DNA of 54,926 nucleotides, from the NCBI GenBank assembly GCA_000497835.1, contig KI547167.1, positions 517,333 to 572,258 on the forward strand, read 5' to 3'. Shown piece by piece: positions 24,372 through 34,022 of this stretch (its first letter is position 1; every line of letters begins with the position of its first letter). Under the pieces are notes generated by a model. It made no database searches. It was given only the letters and a program-made list of their open reading frames with translations, and was not told the DNA's origin. This DNA is from a gamma proteobacterium L18. GTDB lineage: Bacteria > Pseudomonadota > Gammaproteobacteria > Pseudomonadales > Pseudomonadaceae. Both the position numbers and the translations under genes were made by a program.

Positions 24372-25391
24372 TCAGGCGTAGATCAGTTTCTCCGCCAGGG
24401 CCTCGGCCACCCGCGCCGGTGAGCGCTTCTCGGCCTGGGCGTGGGCGAACACTTCAGTGAGGCGCGTGCCGATGCGTGCCAGATGAGCGGTGATGGTGCC
24501 CACCTCCTCGCCCTGATGTTTGAGGGCCACGTAGATCAGGCCACCGGAATTGATCACATAGTCGGGGGCGTACAGGATGCCGCGTTTCTCCAGTTGGTCG
24601 GCCACCGGCAGGCTGGTGAGCTGATTGTTGGCCGACCCTGCCACGGCGGCGCAGCGCAGTTGCGATACGCTCTGGCCGTTGAGGATGGACCCCAGGCCGC
24701 ATGGGGAAAAAATATCGCAAGGCGTGCTGGGCAGCGCTTCGGGCTGCACGGGGTGGGCACCCAGTTGCTCCATGGCCAACTGCACCTTGCCGGCGTCCAG
24801 GTCGCTGACCAGCAGTTCGGCGCCGGCGGCGTGCAACTGCTCGGCCACTGCGTAACCGACATTGCCCAGGCCCTGCACGGCAATGCGCAGGCCCTCCAGG
24901 TTATCAGTGCCCAGGCGGGCCATGGCGGTGGCGCGGATGCCGGCGAACACACCCATGGCCGCGTGGGGGGATGGATCGCCGGCGGCGGTCGTGCTGGTGA
25001 CATGACGGGTGTGCTGGGCCACGCAGTCCATGTCGGCGGTAGAAGTACCGCTGTCCACGGCAGTGATGAAGCGGCCATCCAGGCTTTCGATGAAGCGCCC
25101 GAACGCCTCGAACAGGCCGGCGCGGTTTTCCACGTGCGGGCTGCGGATGATCACGGCCTTGCCGCCACCAAAAGGCAGGCCGGCCAACGCGGCCTTGTAG
25201 CTCATGCCCTGGGCCAGGCGGATGGCATCGACCATGGCGCTTTCGTCATCGGGGTAGGCCAGGTAGCGGCAGCCACCGATGGCCGGGCCGGCGCGGCAGT
25301 CGTGAATGGCAACCACGGCGCGCAGGCCGGTGGCCGGGTCGACAGCCAGGTGCAGCGCATGGGTGCGGGTACTTTGCATGAGAGCGAACAT
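24372..25391 (-). CDS. Leucine/valine-type amino acid dehydrogenase
   Basis: The ATG at 25391 has GGGAG upstream and gives 339 residues. It belongs to the Glu/Leu/Phe/Val dehydrogenase family: a substrate-binding glycine stretch and catalytic Lys (GPAIGGCRYLAY; MSYKAALAGLPFGGGKAVI), Asp in DSGTSTADM, and a Rossmann motif GLGNVGYAVAEQL. The length and small N-terminal domain fit Leu/Val dehydrogenases. It would deaminate branched-chain amino acids to the 2-oxoacids used by the E1/E2 encoded just downstream; the gap is 104 bp. Confidence 0.88.
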   Translation of the reverse strand: MFALMQSTRTHALHLAVDPATGLRAVVAIHDCRAGPAIGGCRYLAYPDDESAMVDAIRLAQGMSYKAALAGLPFGGGKAVIIRSPHVENRAGLFEAFGRFIESLDGRFITAVDSGTSTADMDCVAQHTRHVTSTTAAGDPSPHAAMGVFAGIRATAMARLGTDNLEGLRIAVQGLGNVGYAVAEQLHAAGAELLVSDLDAGKVQLAMEQLGAHPVQPEALPSTPCDIFSPCGLGSILNGQSVSQLRCAAVAGSANNQLTSLPVADQLEKRGILYAPDYVINSGGLIYVALKHQGEEVGTITAHLARIGTRLTEVFAHAQAEKRSPARVAEALAEKLIYA

Positions 25392-25494
25392 CGAATGGCT
25401 CCCGATCTTGTTGTATCTCCAGTGTAGTCGAAGGTCCGGGTTTGCCCCCTGCCCCATCTTTGTAGCCGCAACCGTGTTGAAACCGCGTCGTCTG

Positions 25495-25580
25495 CATCGC
25501 GAGCAAGCTTTGCTCCCACAGTGTTGAGCTCAATACAGATGTAGGGCTCAACACTGTGGGAGCAAAGCTTGCTCGCGATG
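25495..25580. repeat. REP palindrome (GAGCAAAGCTTGCTCGCGA type), copy 2, 35-bp perfect arms
   Basis: Positions 25495-25529 and 25546-25580 are exact reverse complements over 35 bp, from CATCGCGAGCAAGC through the tail AGTGTTGAGC, separated by 16 bp. It extends well beyond the core shared with 20876-20940. It lies in the 278-bp spacer between the divergent LDH and SirB1-like genes; nothing else is seen there. Confidence 0.9.
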
Positions 25581-25669
25581 AGGCCGGTACTGATTGCTTC
25601 AAACCATGGAATCTCCCCACAGGCAGGGATTACTGGACGAAACCGTGGCGCGGGGCTACAAGAGAAGCT

Positions 25670-26491
25670 ATGAAGCCCACCGTGAACGCCCCGCGCCAGG
25701 CCTGCCTGGCGTGCCTTGAGCAATCCCCGCCCGCGACTTTCGAGGCCGCGTTGTGGATTGCTGCCGAACATGAACAGGGCTTTGTGCCACAGCAATGCGA
25801 TGAACAACTGCGCGATCTGCAACTGCAGATCAGCGTCGGCCTGCCGATGCTGCCCGTCAGCGAGCTGGCGCAGCCGCTGCTGCGAAGGCTCAACGCACTG
25901 GGCTTCGTGCAGGATGATTTTCACCCGCTGCGCCCTCAGGCCGCGCTGCTGAACAAGGTGCTGGAGCGCAAACGTGGGCAGCCCTTGGCGCTGGCGCTGC
26001 TGGCCCTGGAAATGGCACGGCGCCTGGACATCCCGCTGATGGGCGTGAACTTCCCCGGCCACTTCCTGCTGCGCGTGCCGGGCGCCGATCACCAGTTGGA
26101 CCCCTGTGGCGGGCGTCGCCTGTACCCCGCCGATTGTCGGGACCTGCTGGGCCGCCAGTTCGGCCCGCAAATCCCCTTGCTGGCCGAACACCTGGCGCAC
26201 GCCAGCCCGGTGCAGATGCTGCAACGCCTGTCGCGCAACCTGCGCCAGCTTCACAGCAACCACGAAGACGATGAGGCGGCCCTCAAGGACGCCGAGCGCG
26301 TATTGCTGCTGGCCCCTCCCAGCGCTGCCGACTATGTGGCGCGCGCCGGCATCTACCAGCGCCTGGAATGCCCGCGGGGCGAGCGCTTCGACCTGGAGCA
26401 CGCGCTGCTGCTCAGCGAAGACCCGATCCAACGCCTGCGCCTGACTACTCGCCTGCAAGAGCTGCCACCCGCCCCTGCGTCACTGCACTGA
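25670..26491 (+). CDS. SirB1-like transglutaminase-fold/TPR protein
   Basis: The ATG at 25670 gives 273 residues; the frame upstream runs through the REP and is not coding. The protein has a SirB1-type core (LLNKVLERKRGQPLALALLALEMARRLDIPLMGVNFPGHFLLRV), which derives from the transglutaminase fold, and C-terminal helical repeats (NHEDDEAALKDAERVLLLAPPSAADYVARAGIYQRL). The usual transglutaminase Cys is not evident, so an enzymatic role is doubtful. The ribosome binding site is weak (AGAGAAG). Function unknown. Confidence 0.8.
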   Translation: MKPTVNAPRQACLACLEQSPPATFEAALWIAAEHEQGFVPQQCDEQLRDLQLQISVGLPMLPVSELAQPLLRRLNALGFVQDDFHPLRPQAALLNKVLERKRGQPLALALLALEMARRLDIPLMGVNFPGHFLLRVPGADHQLDPCGGRRLYPADCRDLLGRQFGPQIPLLAEHLAHASPVQMLQRLSRNLRQLHSNHEDDEAALKDAERVLLLAPPSAADYVARAGIYQRLECPRGERFDLEHALLLSEDPIQRLRLTTRLQELPPAPASLH

Positions 26492-26494
26492 TCG

Positions 26495-27124
26495 CTACGG
26501 CGGCGTATCCGGCTGACAGGCGGGATGCGCCTGGGCAAAGGCCGGATGCCCGGTTGCCAGCGCAGCAACCCGGCTGATCCGCGGCCAGGCCGCCAGCGAT
26601 ACCTTGAAACGCTCGGCCGCATACACCTGCGGCACCAAATACACATCCGCCAGCCCGGGCTGCGCCCCCAGGCAATAGCCGTGGTCGCCAATCAAGGTTT
26701 CCACTGCCGCCAGTCCCTGGCTGATCCACGCGGCTATCCACTCCTGCACCTGGGCCTCGTCATGGCCCTGGGTGCGCAGCCGGTTGAGCACGCTGACGTT
26801 GTGCAACGGGTGGATATCGCAGCCGATCAGGGCGGCGATGCCCCGCGCCCGGGCCCGCAAGACCGGATCGGCAGCCAACAGCGGCACCTGGGGATAGCAC
26901 TCCTCCAGGTATTCGATGATGGCTGCCGACTGGATCAGTATCTGCCCGTCCTCAAGCGCCAAGGCCGGCACCCTGCCCTGGGGGTCGATGGCCAAATACG
27001 CTGGCTGGCGCTGCTCGCCCGCCAGCAGATTGACCGGCATCGACGCATACGCCAGCCCCTTGAGCGCCAGCGCGATACGCACGCGGTATGACGAGGTGGA
27101 ACGGTAGTAGGTATAGAGCTGCAT
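26495..27124 (-). CDS. hmgC: Maleylacetoacetate isomerase
   Basis: The 209-residue zeta-class glutathione transferase has the N-terminal signature YYRSTSSYRVRIALALKGL (Ser-rich active-site motif), the glutathione-binding QGRVPALALEDG and QSAAIIEYLEE, and an all-helical C-terminal domain with CDIHPLHNVSVL. It isomerises maleylacetoacetate to fumarylacetoacetate in the cytoplasm. It follows the fumarylacetoacetase gene by 13 bp and is the last gene of the homogentisate operon. Confidence 0.95.
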   Translation of the reverse strand: MQLYTYYRSTSSYRVRIALALKGLAYASMPVNLLAGEQRQPAYLAIDPQGRVPALALEDGQILIQSAAIIEYLEECYPQVPLLAADPVLRARARGIAALIGCDIHPLHNVSVLNRLRTQGHDEAQVQEWIAAWISQGLAAVETLIGDHGYCLGAQPGLADVYLVPQVYAAERFKVSLAAWPRISRVAALATGHPAFAQAHPACQPDTPP

Positions 27125-27137
27125 GGTCCCTTCCCCC

Positions 27138-28421
27138 TCACGTTGCCGCGATCACCCGCCCACGGCACTCGCCGAAGCCGATGGACACCTGCCCCGGCGC
27201 CGAGCAGCGCCCACGCAGAATCACCTCGTCGCCATCCTCGAGGAAGCGTCGGCTCTCGCCCGAGCTCAACGTCAGCGCCTGTTTGCCGCCTTCAGTGATT
27301 TCCAGCAGGCTGCCATGCTGGCCCGCGGACGCACCCGACAAGGTGCCCGAGCCGAACAGGTCACCCGGCTGCAATTGGCAACCGTTGACGCTGTGATGGG
27401 CAACCAGCTGGGCCACGGTCCAGTACATGCTGCGGCTGTTGCTCAAGGCAATGCGCTCAGGTGCCAGCCCTTGTTCGCGCATGTGCCGGGTGTGCAGCAG
27501 CACTTCCAGCTCGATATCCAGCGCGCCCTGGGCCTGATCAACCGAATGCCACAGGTACGGCAACGGCCGCGGGTCGCCCTCGGGCCGCGGCGCCTGGGCG
27601 CAACGGAACGGCTCTAGCGCCTCGGCGGTCACCACCCAGGGCGACAGGCTGGTGATAAAGCTCTTGGACAGGAACGGCCCCAGCGGCTGATATTCCCAGG
27701 CCTGGATGTCACGTGCCGACCAGTCGTTGAGCAAGCAGAAACCCGCCACGTGTTCGTCAGCCTGGTCGATGGCGATGCGCTCGCCCATGGCGTTGCCGGC
27801 ACCGATCCAGATACCCAGCTCCAGCTCAAAGTCCAGCCGCGCGCAGGGGCCGAAGCTGGGCTCCTCCTGCCCGGCTGGCAGGGTCTGGCCCACGGGGCGC
27901 CGAACCTGTGTGCCGGAGGGGCGCAAGGTCGACGCCCGGCCGTGATAACCGATGGGCACGTACTTGTAGTTGGGCAGCAAGGGGTTGTCGGGACGGAACA
28001 GCTTGCCGACGTTTTTCGCATGCTCGATGCCCACGTAGAAATCAGTGTAATCGCCCACACGGGCCGGCAATGACATCTCACACTCGGCTGCCGGGTGCAG
28101 GCATTGCTGCACGAAGCCCCTGGCTTCGCTGCCGTCGATCAACAACGTGGTGAGCCGCTCCCGCAGGGCCAGACGCGGGGCGCGGCCCAAGGCAAAGAAA
28201 GCGTTCAAATGCCCGCCTTCACAGGCCAAGGCAGCCGTGGCCGCCTCGCCTTGCAACAGGCCGGTGGCCAGTAGCGCCTCCAGGTCCAGGATCGAATCGC
28301 CAATCGCCACCCCGGCGCGAGGCCTGCCGCCGGGCGGGCTGAAGATACCCATGGGCAGGTTCTGCAAAGGGAAATCGGCGTGGCCGTTGGCGCTGGCTAC
28401 CCAGCTGTGCGGATGATTCAT
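27138..28421 (-). CDS. hmgB: Fumarylacetoacetase
   Basis: The 427-residue protein shows the FAH family pattern: N-terminal SH3-like domain ([17 protein letters not shown]), [20 protein letters not shown] (active-site Asp and His), [17 protein letters not shown] (metal ligands), and [15 protein letters not shown]. It hydrolyses fumarylacetoacetate to fumarate and acetoacetate. It overlaps the end of hmgA by 4 bp (ATGA), which indicates coupled translation. Confidence 0.96.
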   Translation of the reverse strand: MNHPHSWVASANGHADFPLQNLPMGIFSPPGGRPRAGVAIGDSILDLEALLATGLLQGEAATAALACEGGHLNAFFALGRAPRLALRERLTTLLIDGSEARGFVQQCLHPAAECEMSLPARVGDYTDFYVGIEHAKNVGKLFRPDNPLLPNYKYVPIGYHGRASTLRPSGTQVRRPVGQTLPAGQEEPSFGPCARLDFELELGIWIGAGNAMGERIAIDQADEHVAGFCLLNDWSARDIQAWEYQPLGPFLSKSFITSLSPWVVTAEALEPFRCAQAPRPEGDPRPLPYLWHSVDQAQGALDIELEVLLHTRHMREQGLAPERIALSNSRSMYWTVAQLVAHHSVNGCQLQPGDLFGSGTLSGASAGQHGSLLEITEGGKQALTLSSGESRRFLEDGDEVILRGRCSAPGQVSIGFGECRGRVIAAT

Positions 28422-29728
28422 GCGTCTCTCCGGTTGGGGTTGAAGGTGCTGGGCAGGCTGGCCCAGCAGTCGTCATAGCGAGGCTGCAGTTGCGCACATT
28501 CCAGCGCGTGGTAGCTGGGGCGCAGTACCTGGCTGGTCTCGAACATGAACGCCATGGTTTGCTCGATGCGCGTAGGCGCCAGCTCGGCGGCGGTGGCCCG
28601 GGCGCAGGTTTCGGCGTCGGGCCCATGGGCACTCATGCAACTGTGCAGCGATGCGCCGCCGGGCACGAAGCCTTCGGCCTTGGCATCGTAGGCGCCCTGG
28701 ATCAGGCCCATGTATTCGTTCATCAGGTTGCGGTGGAACCAGGGCGGGCGGAAGGTGTTTTCCGCCACCATCCAGCGCGGGGGGAAGATCACGAAGTCCA
28801 TGTTGGCCATGCCGTGCACGCTGGTGGGCGAGGTCAGCACGGTAAAGATGGAGGGGTCGGGATGATCGAAGCTGACCGTGCCCAAGGTGTTGAACAGCCG
28901 CAGGTCATATTTGTACGGCACGTTGTTGCCGTGCCAGGCCACCACGTCCAGCGGCGAATGATCGAGCGTGCAGCCCCACAGCCGTCCCATGAACTTCTGC
29001 ACTAGCGCCACTGCACCGGCGGCGTCCTGATAGTGCGCAACCGGCGCCAGGAAGTCCCTGGGGTTGGCCAGGCCATTGCTGCCGATGGGGCCCAGGTCTG
29101 GCAGGCGCAACGGCGCGCCGTGGTTTTCCGCCAGGTAGCCACGGGCCTCGCCCTCGAGCAGTAGCACGCTGAATTTCAGCCCCCTGGGGATGACCGCGAT
29201 TTCCAGCGGTTCGATGTCCAGCACGCCCAGTTCGGTGAGCAGGCGCAACCGCCCCTGTTGCGGCACCACCAGCAACTCGCCGTCGGCATCGTAGAACACT
29301 CGCGTCATGTCGCGGTTGGCGGCGTAGTGGTACAGGCTGACACCTGCGGGCGCGTGGGCATCGGCGTTGGCGGCCATCGCAACCCAGCCGTCGATGAAGT
29401 CGGTGGCGTGCACGGGCAGCGGCAGCGGGTCCCAGCGCAGGCGGTTGGGGGTGGGTTCACCCAGAGGGCCACCTTGCAGTTGCCGCGCCAGCGGCTCGAA
29501 ACGCGGGTGCAGGGCGGACGGGCGAATGCGGTACAACCAGGTGCGCCGTGCTTCGCTGCGAGGCACGGTAAAAGCGGTGCCGGAGAACTGTTCGGCATAC
29601 AGGCCATAAGGGGCTTTCTGCGGGGAGTTGCGGCCTGCCGGCAGGGCACCGGGCAATGCCTCGCTGCAGAACTCGTTGCCAAAGCCACTTTGATAGCGCG
29701 GCGTGGCAATGCCAGGAAGCAGGTCCAT
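28418..29728 (-). CDS. hmgA: Homogentisate 1,2-dioxygenase
   Basis: The 436-residue protein opens [25 protein letters not shown], as in all homogentisate dioxygenases. The cupin core has the iron ligands in [26 protein letters not shown] and [15 protein letters not shown] (His, Glu, His). It opens the ring of homogentisate, the central intermediate of Phe/Tyr breakdown. A strong GGAGG site precedes the ATG at 29728. Its promoter contains the HmgR operator at 29762-29778. Confidence 0.97.
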   Translation of the reverse strand: MDLLPGIATPRYQSGFGNEFCSEALPGALPAGRNSPQKAPYGLYAEQFSGTAFTVPRSEARRTWLYRIRPSALHPRFEPLARQLQGGPLGEPTPNRLRWDPLPLPVHATDFIDGWVAMAANADAHAPAGVSLYHYAANRDMTRVFYDADGELLVVPQQGRLRLLTELGVLDIEPLEIAVIPRGLKFSVLLLEGEARGYLAENHGAPLRLPDLGPIGSNGLANPRDFLAPVAHYQDAAGAVALVQKFMGRLWGCTLDHSPLDVVAWHGNNVPYKYDLRLFNTLGTVSFDHPDPSIFTVLTSPTSVHGMANMDFVIFPPRWMVAENTFRPPWFHRNLMNEYMGLIQGAYDAKAEGFVPGGASLHSCMSAHGPDAETCARATAAELAPTRIEQTMAFMFETSQVLRPSYHALECAQLQPRYDDCWASLPSTFNPNRRDA

Positions 29729-29761
29729 GAAACCTCCGACGTTGGGGTGCTATTATTTTTA

Positions 29762-29778
29762 TCGTAATCCAATTACGA
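29762..29778. promoter_or_regulatory. HmgR operator, 17-bp palindrome
   Basis: TCGTAATCCAATTACGA is a perfect palindrome (TCGTAAT-CCA-ATTACGA) in the hmgA-hmgR spacer, 34 bp before the hmgA start. HmgR of P. putida is reported to bind a 17-bp palindrome in this promoter and to be released by homogentisate; size and place match. A further half-site (ACGTAATT) follows at 29782-29789. Confidence 0.8.
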
Positions 29779-29848
29779 ATAACGTAATTTGATCAACCCA
29801 AGTCGTCAAGTTATAAAGACGCCCACTTGCCCCCGAGACAGTCCCACC

Positions 29849-30631
29849 ATGCCTGCCCCCACCGCTCCCGCCGAAGCCGTCAACAAACAGAAAGTCCGTT
29901 CGGCCGAGGTCGGCACCGACATTCTCAAGGCGCTGGCCGAACTGACCCCTTCCACGTCGCTGTCGCGCCTGGCCGAACATGTGCAGATGCCTGCCAGCAA
30001 GGTGCACCGCTACCTGCAGGCGCTGATCGCCAGCGGCTTTGCCGAGCAGAACCCGGCCACCAACCACTACGGCCTTGGGCGTGAGGCGCTGCGAGTGGGG
30101 CTGGCTGCGCTAGGCAGCATGGACGTGCTGAAACTGGCGGCGATGCCGTTGTCAGACTTGCGCGATGAGCTGAATGAAACCTGCTTTTTGGCGGTGTGGG
30201 GCAACAAGGGCGCCACGGTGGTGCAGGTGGAGGCCGCCGTGCGCGCGGTTACCGTGGTAACCCAGGTAGGTTCGGTGTTGCCGTTACTCAGCTCATCCAC
30301 CGGCCTGGTGTTCGGTGCGTATCTGCCGGAACGCGAAACACAAGATCTGCTGCACCAGGAGTTGCCCCACGCAAACCCCGCCCAGTTGGCAGAGGTACAG
30401 GCCACCCGCGCGGCGATTCGCGAAGAGGGCCTGCACCATGTGCATGGCTTGTTGTTGCCGGGCGTGGACGCATTGTCAGCCCCGGTGTTCGACGCGCTGG
30501 GGCGCATTGTCGCCGTGCTGACCGTAGTCGGCCCCACCTCGATGTTTCACGCCGATGCCCAAGGCCCGGCGGCCGCCCGATTGAGAGCGACCAGCCAAGC
30601 GGTCAGCTGGCGCATGGGCTACGAATCATAG
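29849..30631 (+). CDS. hmgR: IclR-family repressor of the homogentisate operon
   Basis: The ATG at 29849 gives 260 residues. There is an N-terminal winged helix (VGTDILKALAELTPSTSLSRLAEHVQMPASKVHRYLQALIASGFAEQ) and an IclR effector domain from about 80 (LRDELNETCFLAVWGNKGATVVQVE, LSSSTGLVFGAYLP). It is divergent from hmgABC with the 17-bp operator between, as in P. putida. The expected effector is homogentisate. The ribosome binding site is poor, which may keep the level low. Confidence 0.92.
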   Translation: MPAPTAPAEAVNKQKVRSAEVGTDILKALAELTPSTSLSRLAEHVQMPASKVHRYLQALIASGFAEQNPATNHYGLGREALRVGLAALGSMDVLKLAAMPLSDLRDELNETCFLAVWGNKGATVVQVEAAVRAVTVVTQVGSVLPLLSSSTGLVFGAYLPERETQDLLHQELPHANPAQLAEVQATRAAIREEGLHHVHGLLLPGVDALSAPVFDALGRIVAVLTVVGPTSMFHADAQGPAAARLRATSQAVSWRMGYES

Positions 30632-30633
30632 CC

Positions 30634-32097
30634 CTAGTCGTCGTTTTCGCTGATCTGGGTTCTGAGGAAGTTGGTCAATTCGGTGGTCAGCACCATATCC
30701 ATTTCATCGATCACGCGGATTACCGCTGCCGGCGCAAAGCCTCTGAATAGTGCCTTACCTACGGTTTCCTTGAGGATATCCCTGCCCGCGGTAAGTGAAC
30801 TTACCCCGTGTACCACATCGATGAAATGCCAGAACGCAGCGGCGCGATCGCCGTCCTGATAAGCCTGCACGCCGCGGACCAGGCTGCGCGCCGTGGTGAA
30901 CACGGTCAACGCCATCGCCGCTGGCGGGAAGGGAGCAACGGCGATGGTCAGTATATTCAGTATCAGCCCTTCGAATAACTCCGCGGCCCGCTCTGCGGCC
31001 GTGACGGTGGAATTGTCGACGTCACTGACCACGCTCTGCATTTGCCGCACGAACTCATCTCGCCAGACGGATACACGGCTGTGAGGAGCGATCGCCGGCA
31101 TGACGAGATGTTCGGGGTACTGTGAACCTTTCCAGCGTTCGAGCAGCGAGCCAACCACGGCCTGATCAGCGTAGGCCACGTGCCGATAGAAATAATCTCC
31201 CAGGTTGCTCTCCTCCAGCGCATTGCGCACGCTGGCTAATGGCCGGAACCAAAGCCCATCTGGCGCTTGCGGGGTGTAGAGCAAGTCCTGAGGAGCACCG
31301 TCATCACCCACATGACGGAAAATGTAGACACCTTCCACACAGCGCCCCTGAAGTCCCAGACGATAGAGGCCGGTTTTCTCATAGGTATCATCGCCGCCTA
31401 TCACCGGCGGCTCCAGGTCCGAAAGTTCACTGATCATTGGCGCCAGCCACGCTTGCTGCTGCGTGCTGATCTGCCCGGCGGCCGACTGCGTGATGCAGGC
31501 GCGCTGCATCTCGGCCTGGCTGATATCGAAGAACAACGCCAAGCGCTCTTGATGCCCTTGTGCCGACGGGTCGATCAATCGGCGCTTGATGTCCTGCATG
31601 TAGCGGTCAGCCAGATGGGCATTCTCGGCGAGATCGACAACGGCGGCGAAAGGCAGCCGATCCAGCGAATGGCCCACGGCGGAAGAAATGCTCCCCAGGA
31701 CAAAGGGCGTATCGAAACGCAAATCATCCATGGCTGCGCGTTTGAGGCTGACATCCCCATGCGGCTCGTAGTGGATGATGACCTTGTCGCAGTCATGGCG
31801 CCGCCCTACCCCGTGACGTTCAACCAGCACGTCGAGCTTGCCCTGGATGTCCTGCTGGGCAAAATCCGTGAACGCGGTGTACCTGGTGGATTTGGCGAAC
31901 GCCTTGCGCATCCACGACAGACGCTTGTCGATCCTGGCAATCGTCAAGCGACTGTCCGGATCGAGATCTCGATACCAGGCCGGGGTCAGATCGGCGTACT
32001 CGTCCAGGTGAATGGCAGATTTGCTTTTGGCAAAACTCAACATCGCTTCGCTGAAACTTGAATCTGCATGCCATTGCACCGTCAACGAGGTCAGCAA
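30634..32097 (-). pseudogene. C-terminal fragment of a large toxin-like membrane protein (DUF6543/dermonecrotic-toxin type)
   Basis: The frame opens at 32100 without a credible start codon or ribosome binding site, beginning ALLTSLTVQWHADSSFSEAM. It encodes about 487 residues, with a hydrophobic segment at 374-405 (LFEGLILNILTIAVAPFPPAAMALTVFTTA) followed by RGVQAYQDGDRAAAFWHFIDVVHGVSSL, typical of the membrane region of Pseudomonas DUF6543 proteins. It continues the ORF at 32091-33749 in the frame reached by adding one G at the G6 run 32100-32105. Full-length relatives usually carry a further C-terminal domain; here the protein ends soon after the membrane part. Function unknown. Confidence 0.65.
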
Positions 32098-33749
32098 CGC
32101 CCCCCGGGCCGCCGGGCGACCTGCTCAAGGCCCCGACGACTGCGAGCACGATGCGCGACTGGCACTTGTGCCGTCAGGTAGCGCCTGCCAGCTTGCGTCA
32201 CGATCCAACTGCTGATTTCGATATTCATCTGGCGTTCGGAGTCGAACACGAAGATATCGCGACCTGCGGGAGAGCCTGGGGCATACAACATCAGACGCTG
32301 GGACGAGCCTTCGCCGATGCCAAATATCAATAGATCGCGCAGGGGAATCTTGCGCTTGTGTACCTGAACATTGCCCACTCGCACGTCGGCACCAAAAGGT
32401 TTGGCGGGTGCCGCTCTGGCACTTTCCACGGGTTCAAGCAAGCTGTCATCGACCAGCCCCTGGTAGCGCGCGGCCAGCAAGGTCAAGGCCAGCCGCAGGC
32501 TCAATACATCGGCCAATTGCTGCAAGGTGGACGGTTGTTTGTAATGCTGCTTGAGCGCGCTGTAGTAGCGTATTCGCGCATTCAGCTGGCCATGCATCTT
32601 CCACAACAGCTGGGTAGTTACACCTTTGTCCTGCAACTCAGGGTCCACGGTAATGTCCAGGTAAGCGGACGTCAGTTCCTGCAGCGCGAATTCGACCAGA
32701 CTCATTGATTCATTCACCTGCTCTGCGGCTGTCTTTCGCTGCAGGTCAAATGCGGTCTGCACGGTCTCAAGCTCAGGGTCCAGTTCAATAGAGGCTTCCC
32801 GCCGCAGAAACTCAATGACTTGTTGCCGGGCATACGCCTGGTTGGTACTCAGGTCTTTGAACTGGCTGTCATAAGAATGCTGTGCGGTACTCAGCGCCGT
32901 CTCGGCGTCACGATAGGCCTGACGCTCATCGGCACTGGCCAGGCGCAGCCAATCAGGCAACGTACGCACGTGGTAATCCTGCAAGTGCTTTAGCAGATGC
33001 GCGCCGAGGCTATCGTTCAGGCCGCGCAACCGATAGGCCTGCTCGACATCCGCCTCTTCGTCCTCCAGGGCCGCCGCCACCTGTGCACGCTGGTAGGCTG
33101 CAAACCTTGTGGCCATGTGCTGCCCCAACTCGACCTGGACAGCATCGAAACCCAGGGTTGCCGAACCATAATCCTGGCCCACCACCCCGGGGGGATGCTC
33201 CATCAACACCTGGGTCTTGTCTTGGCTGCCCAAACGACGTAGCAACGCATCGGTCAGCCACCCCAAGGTGGGGAACTGCTCGATCCCCTTGCCTGGGGTC
33301 CACAGCCATACAAAAAACTGCGGCTGGTAGGGGGGCGACTCACTCTCTGCCGGGTGCGGGGTACCCAGGAGGTAAGCGCCATGGAGCTCGATGACATCGC
33401 CCTGCTCATCAGTGACAGTGATGCCATGCACATGAGTTCCTGAAACATCCGACAACAAGGCCTGCAGCCGCGCCGCATTCTGCGCATTGATGACCCGCAG
33501 TTGCTGCTGCCGCTTGATCTGGGCGCTCAGCAGGTTGGCAAAGTGAGCCGCAGCCCTGTCAAATAAAGCGTCTTTTCCACGCCCTTGCCAGCACTCATCG
33601 AGCTGAGCAAGCACGTCGCCCTGCGGTGCTGAGGCCCGCGTCGGCAGCTCCAGGCATAAGGATCTGATACCCAAGGTGGCGGCTGTAATGTTCAATAAAT
33701 CGGGATCGGGCGGAGCACTGGACGAAATCGTGCCATTGAATCCTTTCAT
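32091..33749 (-). CDS. N-terminal part of a large toxin-like protein, ended by frameshift
   Basis: The ATG at 33749 has AAGGAG eight bases upstream. The 552-residue product begins MKGFNGTISSSAPPDPDLLNITAATLGIRSLCLELP. It is rich in helices with coiled-coil character (about 190-400) and includes THVHGITVTDEQGDVIELHGAYLLG and LRDLLIFGIGEGSSQRLMLYAPG. It ends in PGGRC and a stop just after a run of six G. One extra G joins it to the ORF at 30634-32097, giving about 1038 residues. I place it with low certainty in the DUF6543/dermonecrotic-toxin-like Pseudomonas proteins. No signal peptide or adjacent secretion gene is seen. Confidence 0.7.
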   Translation of the reverse strand: MKGFNGTISSSAPPDPDLLNITAATLGIRSLCLELPTRASAPQGDVLAQLDECWQGRGKDALFDRAAAHFANLLSAQIKRQQQLRVINAQNAARLQALLSDVSGTHVHGITVTDEQGDVIELHGAYLLGTPHPAESESPPYQPQFFVWLWTPGKGIEQFPTLGWLTDALLRRLGSQDKTQVLMEHPPGVVGQDYGSATLGFDAVQVELGQHMATRFAAYQRAQVAAALEDEEADVEQAYRLRGLNDSLGAHLLKHLQDYHVRTLPDWLRLASADERQAYRDAETALSTAQHSYDSQFKDLSTNQAYARQQVIEFLRREASIELDPELETVQTAFDLQRKTAAEQVNESMSLVEFALQELTSAYLDITVDPELQDKGVTTQLLWKMHGQLNARIRYYSALKQHYKQPSTLQQLADVLSLRLALTLLAARYQGLVDDSLLEPVESARAAPAKPFGADVRVGNVQVHKRKIPLRDLLIFGIGEGSSQRLMLYAPGSPAGRDIFVFDSERQMNIEISSWIVTQAGRRYLTAQVPVAHRARSRRGLEQVARRPGGRC

Positions 33750-34022
33750 GATGGGCTCTCCTTGATAGAGCGCCCATTCTGGTGAACAGCGATGGTGACA
33801 AGAATCTGGAAATGCTTCAGGCGGCCACTGCCACTGCTGGACAGCGAACACGCTGCCAGAGGTGGCAGGGCCTTGAGCGTCACCTTTCTCGGCGATAGTG
33901 ACTGACCGCAGAAACAAGTAAAAACCTGCAGGCGCTGGATAACTATCTATTGGCCGCTGCGCGCGAGTTTTTTCCAATTAAGCCATGAGGGGAATGCCCC
34001 CCCGCCACACTTACCATGGATC

